DNA of 18,649 nucleotides. It comes from JAKORR01 sp964608495. GTDB taxonomy: Bacteria > Armatimonadota > Zipacnadia > Zipacnadales > FEN-943. The notes below the pieces were generated by a model. That model was not told where the DNA came from. It worked only from the letters and a program-made list of their open reading frames with translations, and did not search any database. The translations under genes were made by a program, and so were the position numbers. Where the stretch lies: NCBI GenBank assembly GCA_964608495.1, contig CAZSOQ010000098.1:1-18649 (forward strand), given 5' to 3'. Below, in pieces: positions 8,401 through 14,010 of this stretch. The first letter of the stretch is position 1. Every line of letters begins with the position of its first letter.

Positions 8401-10142
8401 CCAACATGCGGCGGCGCAAGATCCGCACCACGCTCACCGCCGTCACCATCGTCCTTTTGACCTTCACCGTCCTCAGCTTCAGCTCCGTCAAGTCCTACAT
8501 CCGCTACAACGAGATCCTGCTGCCCCATCCGCCCGCCTACCAGGGAGTGATGGTGCGCGACCGCGCCTGGCTGCCTCTCGAGGAGCCTACCACCTACATC
8601 GTGGAGAACGAGTACGGGCGCGAGGCCACCGTCGCGCCCCGGGCGTGGTACATCAGCTCGGACCTGCAGAAGGAGCTGATGATTGACGTCGTCCTGGCGG
8701 CGGACTCCTCCAAGCGCTTCACCGTGGGCGCGATCCTCGGCGTCACGCCCGAGGATGCCGCGATCATGCCCGTCCAGCAGGCGCTTGTCGCCGGGCGTTG
8801 GCTCAAGCCGGGCGACGCCGATGCGGCCCTGGTGCCCGAGAGTGTGGCCGCCGCGCTGGGCATCACGGCCCAGAACCTCGGCGGCGCATCGGTCAGCGTC
8901 TTCGGCGGCGAGTACCGCGTGGTGGGCATCCTCAGCGAGGCCGGCATGAGGTCCCTCAAGGACCTCGACGGCGAGCCCATGACCCCCGTCAACTACTCGA
9001 TGCTGCGGCCTGAGATCATCAAGCAGATCCAGGAGATGGCGCAGCAGCGCCAGCAGCTAGGCGCCAGCTCGGCCCAGGCCCTCATGCAGGACTACACGCA
9101 CTACTCCCCGGACAAGTGCATCCTTTTGCCCTACCGCCGCGTGCTGGAGCTCGGCGGCACGCTCCGCTCCGTGGCTGTGAGGTTTGCCGACGAGAAGATC
9201 GCCTCCGAGTCGGTGTCGCGGATGATGAAGCGGTTCGCGCTGACGATCTACGCCGGCATCGGGCGCCGCACCTACCTGTTCAGCTCCGTGGGGATGACTG
9301 CCATGACCGGGCTCGAGAACCTCATCATCCCCATCGTCATCGCCGCCCTGATCGTCCTCAACACCATGCTCGGGGCTGTCCACGAACGCGTGCGGGAGAT
9401 CGGCATCTACAGCGCCCTGGGCCTCGCCCCGGTTCACATCTCCATGCTCTTCCTCGCCGAGGCCGCCGTCTTCGCGAACCTGGGCGCCATCCTCGGCTAC
9501 CTGCTCGGACAGGCCCTGGCCAAGGTCCTCTCCGCCACGGGCCACCTGGCCGGCCTCGAGCTCAACTACTCCTCCATGGCCGCCGTCGCCGTCACCACTG
9601 TCGTCGTGCTGGTGGTCCTGGCGAGCACCCTGTACCCCTCGCGCAAGGCGTCCCAGCTAGCCTCCCCGGGCATGGAGCGCCGCTGGACCCTCCCCCAGGC
9701 CGAGGGCGACACCATGGTGATCCCTCTGCCCTTCAGCGTGACCGGCCGCGATGCCTGGGGCGTGGCGGAGTTCATCCGCGAGTTCTTCAGCGAGTACGTC
9801 GGCTATGCCGGCGGCGAGTTCCTCGCCGACGACGTGCGCATCCAGGCCGTCCAGACCGACCTCGGCGACGGCGTCGCCGTGCGACTCAGGCTCTGGCTCG
9901 CGCCCTACGACCTCGGCGTGAGCCAGGACTTCGAGCTCATCTGCAGCCCCACCCCGGACGAAGAGATCTACGAGATGACCCTTCGGCTGGAGCGACTGTC
10001 CGGGGACGTTACCTCCTGGCGCAAGACCAACACCCTGTTCATGGCCGCCGTCCGCAAGCAGTTCCTCATCTGGCGCACGGTCCCGGTTGGGGAGAAGGTG
10101 ACCTACGCGGACCGCGCCGAGGCCCTGGTGGGTAGAGGCTAA
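5448..10142 (+). CDS. Giant M28 peptidase-like / FtsX-MacB-like permease fusion, peptidase site degenerate
   Basis: This is a 1564-residue envelope protein. The start is ATG 5448, with GGAGG at 5433-5437 ten bases upstream, opening a signal sequence (residues 1-23). Residues about 30-520 have the M28 fold order: a PA-like insert, then SAYYDS at 252-257, PGAEN at 266-270, TSGHF at 298-302, GLD at 421-423 and FDH at 497-499. Measured against the family, the first zinc His is Tyr254, the bridging Asp is missing from PGAEN, and the Glu-Glu pair is His301-Phe302. Only Asp423 and His499 persist, so peptidase activity is doubtful. A charged helical insert fills about 318-418. Residues 520-870 are an unrecognised extracytoplasmic region. 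Hydrophobic segments lie near 872-889, 897-921, 927-948 and 996-1016, then a MacB-like extracytoplasmic domain to about 1285. Three FtsX helices follow near 1289-1311, 1333-1360 and 1380-1402, with VREIGIYSALG between the first two. The 160-residue tail should be cytoplasmic. No ABC ATPase gene is in the window. Substrate and role are unknown. Confidence 0.8.
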   Translation: MRVPLALAATALAVLACGQAVALGRPASHEQLAAAVDPARVRAHLDALAALGSRVSGYPGNARAADHVLAAFRDLGLETQVQEFDLPAPLDRGCRLEVGDREYEIAALWPNLVRTSQVPPEGLSGPLVYVGNGALSDFDGLPVEGAIVLMDFSTGQNWLHAPLLGAAAVVLLQPPDTTRGEAEVKFLRCPVDVPRFYVQGAAAADLLARATRGTPRATIHTDVQWVNRTNRNILALLPGSDPELSKEALILSAYYDSISVVPRWAPGAENAVSIATMLELARVYKQLRPARTILFLATSGHFQALTGAREFVRLWGQEPRRPKDRYRQRNKLRLKQTRLQADMGIVDRELAALSRKEQAQQARGVPLPASERVIHVGQLELTREQAAARKARDRRDLERLKADLAIWETLDGFDRIHLFIGLDLSSRNDQLGVFSSGWYFRQDHLLRFYSPLGKQLAAYAEKAGEELGFDPSYRFADGINPIKGREWYTFFPGKIGFDHEMLIRGGRPGITLATVNDGRTLVDTPLDTPDQLDWLTLQPQLELATCLLYDCANDTALREQALKRVEALKKMRDLIDVQGMVFEFRRRESFVPNTPVPRALVAVQGTARMMMGVHTTVLAMANESSEFDLAGEMESRTGLLEAYAFDDAGRIVYAPDRGADGDKKYPRDVYGRSGLKRPVIVFPCSATDLYDLVDERYFQTLQQLFVYDARDYAEPISFGYSLSRGGATSDFPSYAEPCAVVYAAPDVDLQVTMSMGLLGVRLVLINATPERPTGEGYRAGDTPRIALTPFRVARDMWILDESRMEKLRANGIRNHRLDDLHESAKTSLDTAAKALGMRQYSRGIAAARHAWGYESRAYPDVQRTAIDVIKGVLFYLALLLPFAYFAERLFIHARTILGLIFGTTAMFLLVFLCLYFVHPAFALTNAPPIILLSFIIMALAVLVIAIVTIKFNRELQEMKQARSGVHEADVGRLSAATAAFNLGVANMRRRKIRTTLTAVTIVLLTFTVLSFSSVKSYIRYNEILLPHPPAYQGVMVRDRAWLPLEEPTTYIVENEYGREATVAPRAWYISSDLQKELMIDVVLAADSSKRFTVGAILGVTPEDAAIMPVQQALVAGRWLKPGDADAALVPESVAAALGITAQNLGGASVSVFGGEYRVVGILSEAGMRSLKDLDGEPMTPVNYSMLRPEIIKQIQEMAQQRQQLGASSAQALMQDYTHYSPDKCILLPYRRVLELGGTLRSVAVRFADEKIASESVSRMMKRFALTIYAGIGRRTYLFSSVGMTAMTGLENLIIPIVIAALIVLNTMLGAVHERVREIGIYSALGLAPVHISMLFLAEAAVFANLGAILGYLLGQALAKVLSATGHLAGLELNYSSMAAVAVTTVVVLVVLASTLYPSRKASQLASPGMERRWTLPQAEGDTMVIPLPFSVTGRDAWGVAEFIREFFSEYVGYAGGEFLADDVRIQAVQTDLGDGVAVRLRLWLAPYDLGVSQDFELICSPTPDEEIYEMTLRLERLSGDVTSWRKTNTLFMAAVRKQFLIWRTVPVGEKVTYADRAEALVGRG

Positions 10143-10228
10143 ACTGCACTAGGCCTAGAGCCGGCAGCGGCCCCATCACCTGCCCCTGGGGTGCCGGGCT
10201 TTCAGGCGTCAGCGAGTGCCCCTGGCTT

Positions 10229-10395
10229 CTGCAGACGGTGTGGTCGGGCCTGTCACGGTTTGCAGTGGCTTCCTTGTGAGGAGGCGCTTGCCGCAGGTGC
10301 GTGCAGCGCACCAAGGCAAGCGCCGACAAGAGCGCCCTGGAAGGAGGGGGCCGAGCGGCCGCTTTGCAGCCGCCTAGAGACCGCGAAGCGGGCTC
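10229..10395 (+). ncRNA. Candidate structured RNA of unknown type
   Basis: Consecutive stems can be drawn by eye. An 8-bp stem pairs 10229-10236 with 10258-10265, with one G-U pair and an inner GTG/CAC. A 4-bp stem pairs TCCT 10271-10274 with AGGA 10279-10282. A 10-bp stem pairs 10283-10292 with 10315-10324, and a 3/2 internal loop joins it to a 6-bp stem (10296-10301 with 10307-10312). GCGGC 10355-10359 pairs with GCCGC 10369-10373. GAG/CTC plus CCGC/GCGG close a GAA loop (10377-10395). The G-U pair would be an A-C mismatch on the other strand, so the plus strand is slightly favoured. I matched it to no known family: RNase P, tmRNA, SRP, cobalamin and T-box signatures were not seen. It could instead be 3'-end structure of the upstream transcript. 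Confidence 0.3.
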
Positions 10396-10402
10396 CGGGG
10401 AA

Positions 10403-10430
10403 GGGAACCTGGGGCGCCAGCCAGGTTCCC
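10403..10430. terminator. Hairpin terminator between convergent genes
   Basis: GGGAACCTGG (10403-10412) and CCAGGTTCCC (10421-10430) form a perfect 10-bp stem with an 8-base loop. It lies 41 bases past the larB stop on the minus strand, where TTCCCC follows. It probably ends the larB transcript and may work in both directions. There is no long T-run. Confidence 0.5.
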
Positions 10431-10471
10431 GCCGCCTCGTGAGTAACCCGGGTCAGCGGGGCGGCGGGCTC

Positions 10472-11224
10472 TCACCGGGCCGCCTGCCGCGCGACCATGG
10501 CCGCCAGCATCCCCGCCCCGAAGCCGTTGTCGATGTTGACCACGGCCACTCCCGAGGCGCAGGAGTTCAGCATCCCCAGCAGCGCCGCCAGCCCGCCGAA
10601 GCTTGCCCCATAGCCCACGCTCGTGGGCACCGCTATCACCGGCTTGGCGAACAGGCCCGCGACCACGCTCGGCAGCGCTCCCTCCATCCCGGCCACCACC
10701 ACCAGCGCCGCGGCCTGCTCGACGGCCTTGCGGTGGGCCAGCAGCCGGTGGATCCCAGCCACGCCCACGTCGTAGATCGCCAGGGCCTCGCACCCCATGG
10801 CCTCCACGGTGATCCGCGCCTGCTCGGCCACCGGGATATCCGACGTGCCCGCGCACAGCACCGCGACGCTCGCGGCGTACCGCGCGTCCGGCTCACCGAT
10901 GAGAATCATGCGGGGCGCCGCCTCGTATCGCGCCTGCGGGCAGCGCTCCAGCACCGCCTCGTAGTGCTCGGGGCTCGCCAGCGTGGCCAGCACGATGTCC
11001 GTGGACTCGGCCAGCCGCTCCGCTATCGCCGCCACCTGCTCCGGCGTCTTCCCCGCGCAGTAGATCACCTCGGGGAAGCCCCGCCTCAGCGCCCGGTGAT
11101 GGTCCACCTTCGCGAAGCCCAGGTCCTCGAAAGGCAGGGCGCGCAGCCGGTCCAGCACCTCGTCCGTGCTGATCTCACCGGCCGTCAACTGCTCCAGGAG
11201 CTTGCGCAGCCTGGCCTCGTTCAT
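10472..11224 (-). CDS. larB: LarB, pyridinium-3,5-biscarboxylic acid mononucleotide synthase
   Basis: LarB catalyses the first step of nickel-pincer nucleotide cofactor synthesis: it carboxylates the pyridinium ring of nicotinic acid adenine dinucleotide and releases AMP. The 250 residues match the usual family length. The N-terminal part carries DHHRALRRGFPEVI (41-54) followed by GKT (58-60). The C-terminal AIRC/PurE-like domain (about 118-245) carries CAGTSDIPVAEQA, AGMEGALPSVVAGL, PTSVGYGASFGGL and NSCASGVAVVNIDNG. Cys222 in the last motif corresponds to the Cys reported to form a covalent adduct in Lactiplantibacillus LarB (Cys221, from memory). The start at 11224 has only a weak GAAG-type site. 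It is the last gene of the minus-strand cluster, 45 bases after the oxidoreductase. Its partners larC, larE and larA are not in the window, so the client enzyme is unknown. Identification is firm. Confidence 0.95.
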   Translation of the reverse strand: MNEARLRKLLEQLTAGEISTDEVLDRLRALPFEDLGFAKVDHHRALRRGFPEVIYCAGKTPEQVAAIAERLAESTDIVLATLASPEHYEAVLERCPQARYEAAPRMILIGEPDARYAASVAVLCAGTSDIPVAEQARITVEAMGCEALAIYDVGVAGIHRLLAHRKAVEQAAALVVVAGMEGALPSVVAGLFAKPVIAVPTSVGYGASFGGLAALLGMLNSCASGVAVVNIDNGFGAGMLAAMVARQAAR

Positions 11225-11269
11225 GAGCTCTTCGACCCCCGCCGCCGCGCGGCCGTCCCACGGTTCCGT

Positions 11270-12283
11270 CTAGACCTCGACCAGTGGCAGCTTCACTACC
11301 TCGCCGCTCTCCCCGGACATCACCGCCGCCTCGGCGATCTCGATCACCTGCAGAGCCTGCTCGCCCGGTATGGTCACCGGCCTGTCGTAGGCCACCGCCT
11401 CGACGAATTCCCGTACCTCGCGCCGCACGCCCGACTCGTACCGCGAGGCCAGCTCCGCCGCGTCCGGCTCGAGGACCTCGCCGTCGGCCGTGCGCACCCG
11501 CAGGGCGCCCGTGGACCGGTTGAAGTAGGCATCGGCCCCCGTGCAGAGCACCTTCCCGTCGTAGGCTCCCTCGATGGCGCAGTTGCCGCTGAAGAACTGT
11601 ACCGGCTTGCCGCCCTCGAAGCGCACCAGCACCTGCGCCGTGTCGTAGTAGTCCACGTCGTCCAGGAAGAAGCGACCCGTGACGGCCCAAACGGCCTCGG
11701 GCACGCCGAAGACCTGGCACATGAAGTCTATCTCGTGCACGTGGACCTCGAAGAGCGGCCCGCCCGACTCGGCCATCGTGTGGCGCCAGGTCTCGTTGTA
11801 CGCCCCACCCGACCAGCCGCCCGACACGCGCGTGATCTGGCCCGCGAAGGGCTCCCCCCACGCCCCGCTCCTCACCTGCTCGATGATCCACACGAAGGGC
11901 GGTATGTAGCGCAGCACCTGCCCCACCATGAGCTTCACCCCTGCCTCGCGCGCGGCCCGGATCATGGCCGCCGCGTCGGCGGCGTGCAGCGCCATAGGCT
12001 TTTCCGTGAAGACGTGCTTGCCCGCGCGAGCGGCCTGGACGGCGTTGGGCGGATGCAGGTGGTTGGGAGTGGCGATGATTACGGCGTCCACATCCTCCCG
12101 GGCCAGGGCGGCCTCCAGGTCCGTGGTCGCCTCGCAGCCGAAGTCCTCGGCCATCTTCGCCGCCGCTTCCTGCCGGCTGTCCACGGCCAGGGCGAATTCG
12201 GCCTCGGGCAGGTCGGGCACTGACGATATGAGGCCACGGCCCATGCGGCCGCAGCCGAGGAGCGCCAAGCGAACTTGGGCCAT
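11270..12283 (-). CDS. Gfo/Idh/MocA family oxidoreductase
   Basis: This is a 337-residue NAD(P)-dependent dehydrogenase of the type acting on sugars, inositols or their derivatives, in the cytoplasm. The N-terminal Rossmann domain has GCGRMG at 10-15 and an acidic Asp35 at the end of strand 2, which favours NAD over NADP. It is followed by ATPNHLH (71-77) and the family EKP motif at 94-96, whose Lys95 is the usual catalytic lysine. The C-terminal alpha/beta domain has GGPLFEVHVHEID (174-186), in which His183 and Asp186 fit the substrate-site pattern of the family. Length is typical. The start ATG at 12283 has AGGAGG (complement of 12292-12297) at good spacing, and this site overlaps the stop codon of the upstream DUF4177-like gene, a sign of translational coupling. 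The substrate cannot be deduced. Confidence 0.93.
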   Translation of the reverse strand: MAQVRLALLGCGRMGRGLISSVPDLPEAEFALAVDSRQEAAAKMAEDFGCEATTDLEAALAREDVDAVIIATPNHLHPPNAVQAARAGKHVFTEKPMALHAADAAAMIRAAREAGVKLMVGQVLRYIPPFVWIIEQVRSGAWGEPFAGQITRVSGGWSGGAYNETWRHTMAESGGPLFEVHVHEIDFMCQVFGVPEAVWAVTGRFFLDDVDYYDTAQVLVRFEGGKPVQFFSGNCAIEGAYDGKVLCTGADAYFNRSTGALRVRTADGEVLEPDAAELASRYESGVRREVREFVEAVAYDRPVTIPGEQALQVIEIAEAAVMSGESGEVVKLPLVEV

Positions 12284-12291
12284 GCGGAGGG

Positions 12292-12297
12292 CCTCCT
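12292..12297 (-). promoter_or_regulatory. Ribosome binding site of the oxidoreductase, overlapping the upstream stop
   Basis: On the minus strand it reads AGGAGG, 8 bases before the ATG at 12283. The TAG stop of the upstream small gene (12296-12298) shares two bases with it, so termination of one gene and initiation of the next are physically coupled. Confidence 0.7.
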
Positions 12298-12502
12298 AGA
12301 CGGTCCCTGCTGGACTGCTCGGACTCTCGGCCTCGGGCGCGCTCTCGGCCTTCGGCCGGCGCACCAGCACATTCACCGTCTCCGAGCCCGAGATCGTCAC
12401 CACTTCCCACCCCTCGTCCGCCATCGTGTTCAGCCTGTCGTTCAGGTGCCCGACGGCCGCACCGGCCACGCTCTGCACAACGCGATACTCGTACTTCGGC
12501 AT
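12296..12502 (-). CDS. DUF4177-like small protein
   Basis: This is a 68-residue soluble protein starting MPKYEYRVVQ and containing LNTMADEGWEVVTISGS, the pattern of the DUF4177 family (Tyr-Glu-Tyr opening and central GW-E-V-V). The last 18 residues are a low-complexity Ala/Glu/Ser/Pro tail. The start at 12502 is well supported by a strong GGAGGTGA (complement of 12508-12515). An in-frame opening extends further upstream to 12865, but that part has no matching ribosome binding site and looks like chance frame. It lies 53 bases after the zinc-ribbon gene and couples to the oxidoreductase. The family has no known function; small DUF4177 proteins often accompany other small genes. Confidence 0.8.
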   Translation of the reverse strand: MPKYEYRVVQSVAGAAVGHLNDRLNTMADEGWEVVTISGSETVNVLVRRPKAESAPEAESPSSPAGTV

Positions 12503-12555
12503 CTCTGTCACCTCCGGCGGCAGTTCGCTTGGAACGCTTCCCGCCCCACCGCCCG

Positions 12556-12756
12556 TCACTTGTTCGCCGTGTTCTCGACCCCGGACGCGAGGAACCCCAG
12601 CAGCATCGCCAGCGCGACAATCGCTACCAGAACGTCCATCAGCGTCCAGCGCGGGCGACCCGGCACCCTCTGATTGGCCCACTGCAGCCCGCACCGGGGG
12701 CAGGGCGAGTGGTCCTTCGGGTCCACTTCCTCTCCGCAGCGTCCGCAGTTCATCAT
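12556..12756 (-). CDS. Small zinc-ribbon membrane protein
   Basis: This is a 66-residue protein not previously known to me. CGRC at residues 4-7 and CPRC at 19-22 form a classic zinc-ribbon pair. A basic linker follows, with VPGRPRW around 31-37. A single hydrophobic helix spans about 39-60, and a short polar tail ends in NTANK. The ATG at 12756 has AAGGA ten bases upstream and a second ATG directly after it. The frame stays open far upstream across the start of the divergent gene, but that extension is antisense to the GGDEF-type coding sequence and is not believed. It is the first gene of the minus-strand cluster. The Cys pairs and helix are seen in the sequence; zinc binding and membrane location are inferred. 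It may be a small sensor or adaptor. Confidence 0.75.
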   Translation of the reverse strand: MMNCGRCGEEVDPKDHSPCPRCGLQWANQRVPGRPRWTLMDVLVAIVALAMLLGFLASGVENTANK

Positions 12757-12828
12757 CAGCGGGCCGTCCTTCGCCTGCTCTGCCCCGACTCCTGCCCGGC
12801 GCACGAGCCGCGAGACACTCCAGGGCAA

Positions 12829-12850
12829 GGACACGTAACGGACACGCAAA
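12829..12850. repeat. Tandem 11-base direct repeat in the divergent promoter region
   Basis: GGACACGTAAC (12829-12839) is followed at once by GGACACGCAAA (12840-12850). Nine of 11 positions agree, with a period of one DNA turn. It lies between the divergent zinc-ribbon and GGDEF-type genes, 73 bases from the former's start, and could be a binding site for a transcription factor that docks as a tandem dimer. Confidence 0.35.
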
Positions 12851-12884
12851 ACCGCGCCCGCCCACGCTAGGGTCGCCGCGCCCT

Positions 12885-12923
12885 CGGCCGATGACTCGTC
12901 GCGAAGATCTCTCTCATCGGTCG
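12885..12923 (+). promoter_or_regulatory. Inverted repeat in the leader of the GGDEF-type gene
   Basis: CGGCCGATGA (12885-12894) pairs with TCATCGGTCG (12914-12923) over 10 bp with one G-T pair and a 19-base spacer. Its end touches the GGAGG ribosome binding site at 12923-12927. It could be an operator or an RNA hairpin affecting translation. Confidence 0.35.
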
Positions 12924-12936
12924 GAGGCGCATATCG

Positions 12937-13905
12937 GTGTCCGCAACTGAACTTGATCAGCGTACCGAGGAGGCGAGACTGCCCTCGGCCCTGGCCGCAG
13001 CGCAGGAGCCCCTGGACGGCCTCGCCCTGCTCTGCCAGGTGGGGGCCGAAGACGGCCTGGAGTGCTGGCTCCTGGCCGCGGAGAGCGATCTGTGGCACGG
13101 CTACCTGTTCTCGCGCGTCCCCGTGGACGGCTCCATGATCCAGTCGCACATGCGGTCGCTCGCCGAGCGCTACCGCCAGAGAGTGCCCCAGGCCCTCACG
13201 CGCGCCGCGCCCTCCGGCCTTTTCCCTGTCCAGAGCTCCTACGAGGAGAGCGGCGCTGTGGCCCACACCTGGCCCGCCTGGCGAGACTTCGACCTCGTCC
13301 TGGCCCAGGAGACCCTTGGTATCCTCCGCGTCGGCGTGCTCGACGAATCCGCCGCGCCCAACTGGGACCGCGCCCGACGACTCTGCGCGCTCGCCGTGCC
13401 CTACCTGGCCTACCTGCTCACCCACTGCCAGGACACTGGCCAGGCCCTGCTCGACCCCGTCACGGGTGTCTACAGCCGCGCCTACTTCCACGACCAGCTC
13501 TCCCGCGAGGTCCGGCGCGCCGCGACCTACTGCTGTGAGCTCTCCCTGATCGTGGTCCAGGTCGTGCCGCCCGCCCGCGAGGGCCAGGTGACCACCAGGG
13601 CGCTCAAGCAATGCGCCCGGCTGCTGTCCGACAACACGCGCCGCACCGATATCTGCGGCCGCCTCGGCCCGGCGCGCTTCGGCATCCTCCTGCCGCACAC
13701 GGGCGCCCGCAATGCCCTCATGGCCGCGGCCAGGCTCGAGGAGCTTGTGGCCCAGGACTGTGAAGTCTCCCGCTCCTGCGCTCTGCGCATCGGCATCAGC
13801 GGCTGGAACCTGCAGGGCCCCGACGAACGCGAGCTGATTGACCAGGCCAACGAGGCTGCCCGCATGGCGGCCGACGGACAGGGCGGGCCCTTCCTGTACG
13901 TCTGA
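12937..13905 (+). CDS. GAF-like plus degenerate GGDEF domain protein
   Basis: This is a 322-residue cytoplasmic protein, with GTG 12937 chosen as start because GGAGG sits at 12923-12927. Residues about 15-165 look like a GAF-type sensory domain (weak call). Residues 170-322 are a GGDEF fold: the entry motif DPVTGVYSRAYF is a close match to the family's DxLTGLxNR, and a late stretch SCALRIGISGW fits the strand after the active site. The signature loop, however, reads GPARF at 244-248 in place of GGDEF, so the metal-binding and catalytic acidic residues are gone. It should not make cyclic di-GMP. It may bind GTP or act as a signalling scaffold. It is divergent from the zinc-ribbon cluster and followed by a hairpin. 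I am confident in the fold, and fairly confident that it is inactive. Confidence 0.82.
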   Translation: MSATELDQRTEEARLPSALAAAQEPLDGLALLCQVGAEDGLECWLLAAESDLWHGYLFSRVPVDGSMIQSHMRSLAERYRQRVPQALTRAAPSGLFPVQSSYEESGAVAHTWPAWRDFDLVLAQETLGILRVGVLDESAAPNWDRARRLCALAVPYLAYLLTHCQDTGQALLDPVTGVYSRAYFHDQLSREVRRAATYCCELSLIVVQVVPPAREGQVTTRALKQCARLLSDNTRRTDICGRLGPARFGILLPHTGARNALMAAARLEELVAQDCEVSRSCALRIGISGWNLQGPDERELIDQANEAARMAADGQGGPFLYV

Positions 13906-13921
13906 CGCCCGTGCGGCGGCC

Positions 13922-13959
13922 GGGAGAGCGACCGCGGTGCCACCGTGGTCGCCTCTCCC
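13922..13959 (+). terminator. Long hairpin after the GGDEF-type gene
   Basis: The arm 13922-13939 (GGGAGAGCGACCGCGGTG) pairs with 13941-13959 over about 17 bp, with one bulged base and one mismatch. It starts 17 bases after the stop. Only TT follows, so if it terminates transcription it does so without a proper U-tract. It separates the signalling gene from the FAD enzyme. Confidence 0.55.
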
Positions 13960-14010
13960 TTGCAGGGCTGACCACGCTCGTCGCGAACCGCCCGCCCGAG
14001 GTGGTCAGCC

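Larger units (their letters stand above)
10143..10471. other. Non-coding convergent region with dense stem-loops
   Basis: These 329 bases separate the ends of the convergent M28-FtsX and larB genes. No open frame here looks like a protein. It holds a 10-base palindrome (10149-10158), a repeated TGCCCCTGG (10181-10189 and 10217-10225), and a run of consecutive hairpins from 10229 to 10430, listed separately. Confidence 0.6.

Noticed and set aside
6723..8528. A 601-codon open frame on the minus strand
   Set aside because: It is antisense to the M28-FtsX gene, with repetitive Gly/Val/Asp/Glu composition and no recognisable motif.
10149..10158. CTAGGCCTAG palindrome just after the M28-FtsX stop
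   Set aside because: A single 10-base palindrome with no partner site or T-run; too short to call an operator or attachment site.
10143..10471. Known RNA classes (RNase P, tmRNA, SRP RNA, cobalamin riboswitch, T-box)
   Set aside because: None of their conserved sequence blocks could be found on either strand by eye.
10301..12223. A 640-codon open frame on the plus strand over larB and the oxidoreductase
   Set aside because: It is Arg/His/Gly-rich without motifs, while the opposite strand encodes two textbook proteins.
12757..13698. Upstream extension of the zinc-ribbon frame on the minus strand
   Set aside because: This part is antisense to the GAF/GGDEF-type gene. Only the last 66 codons, after a good ribosome binding site, look like a protein.
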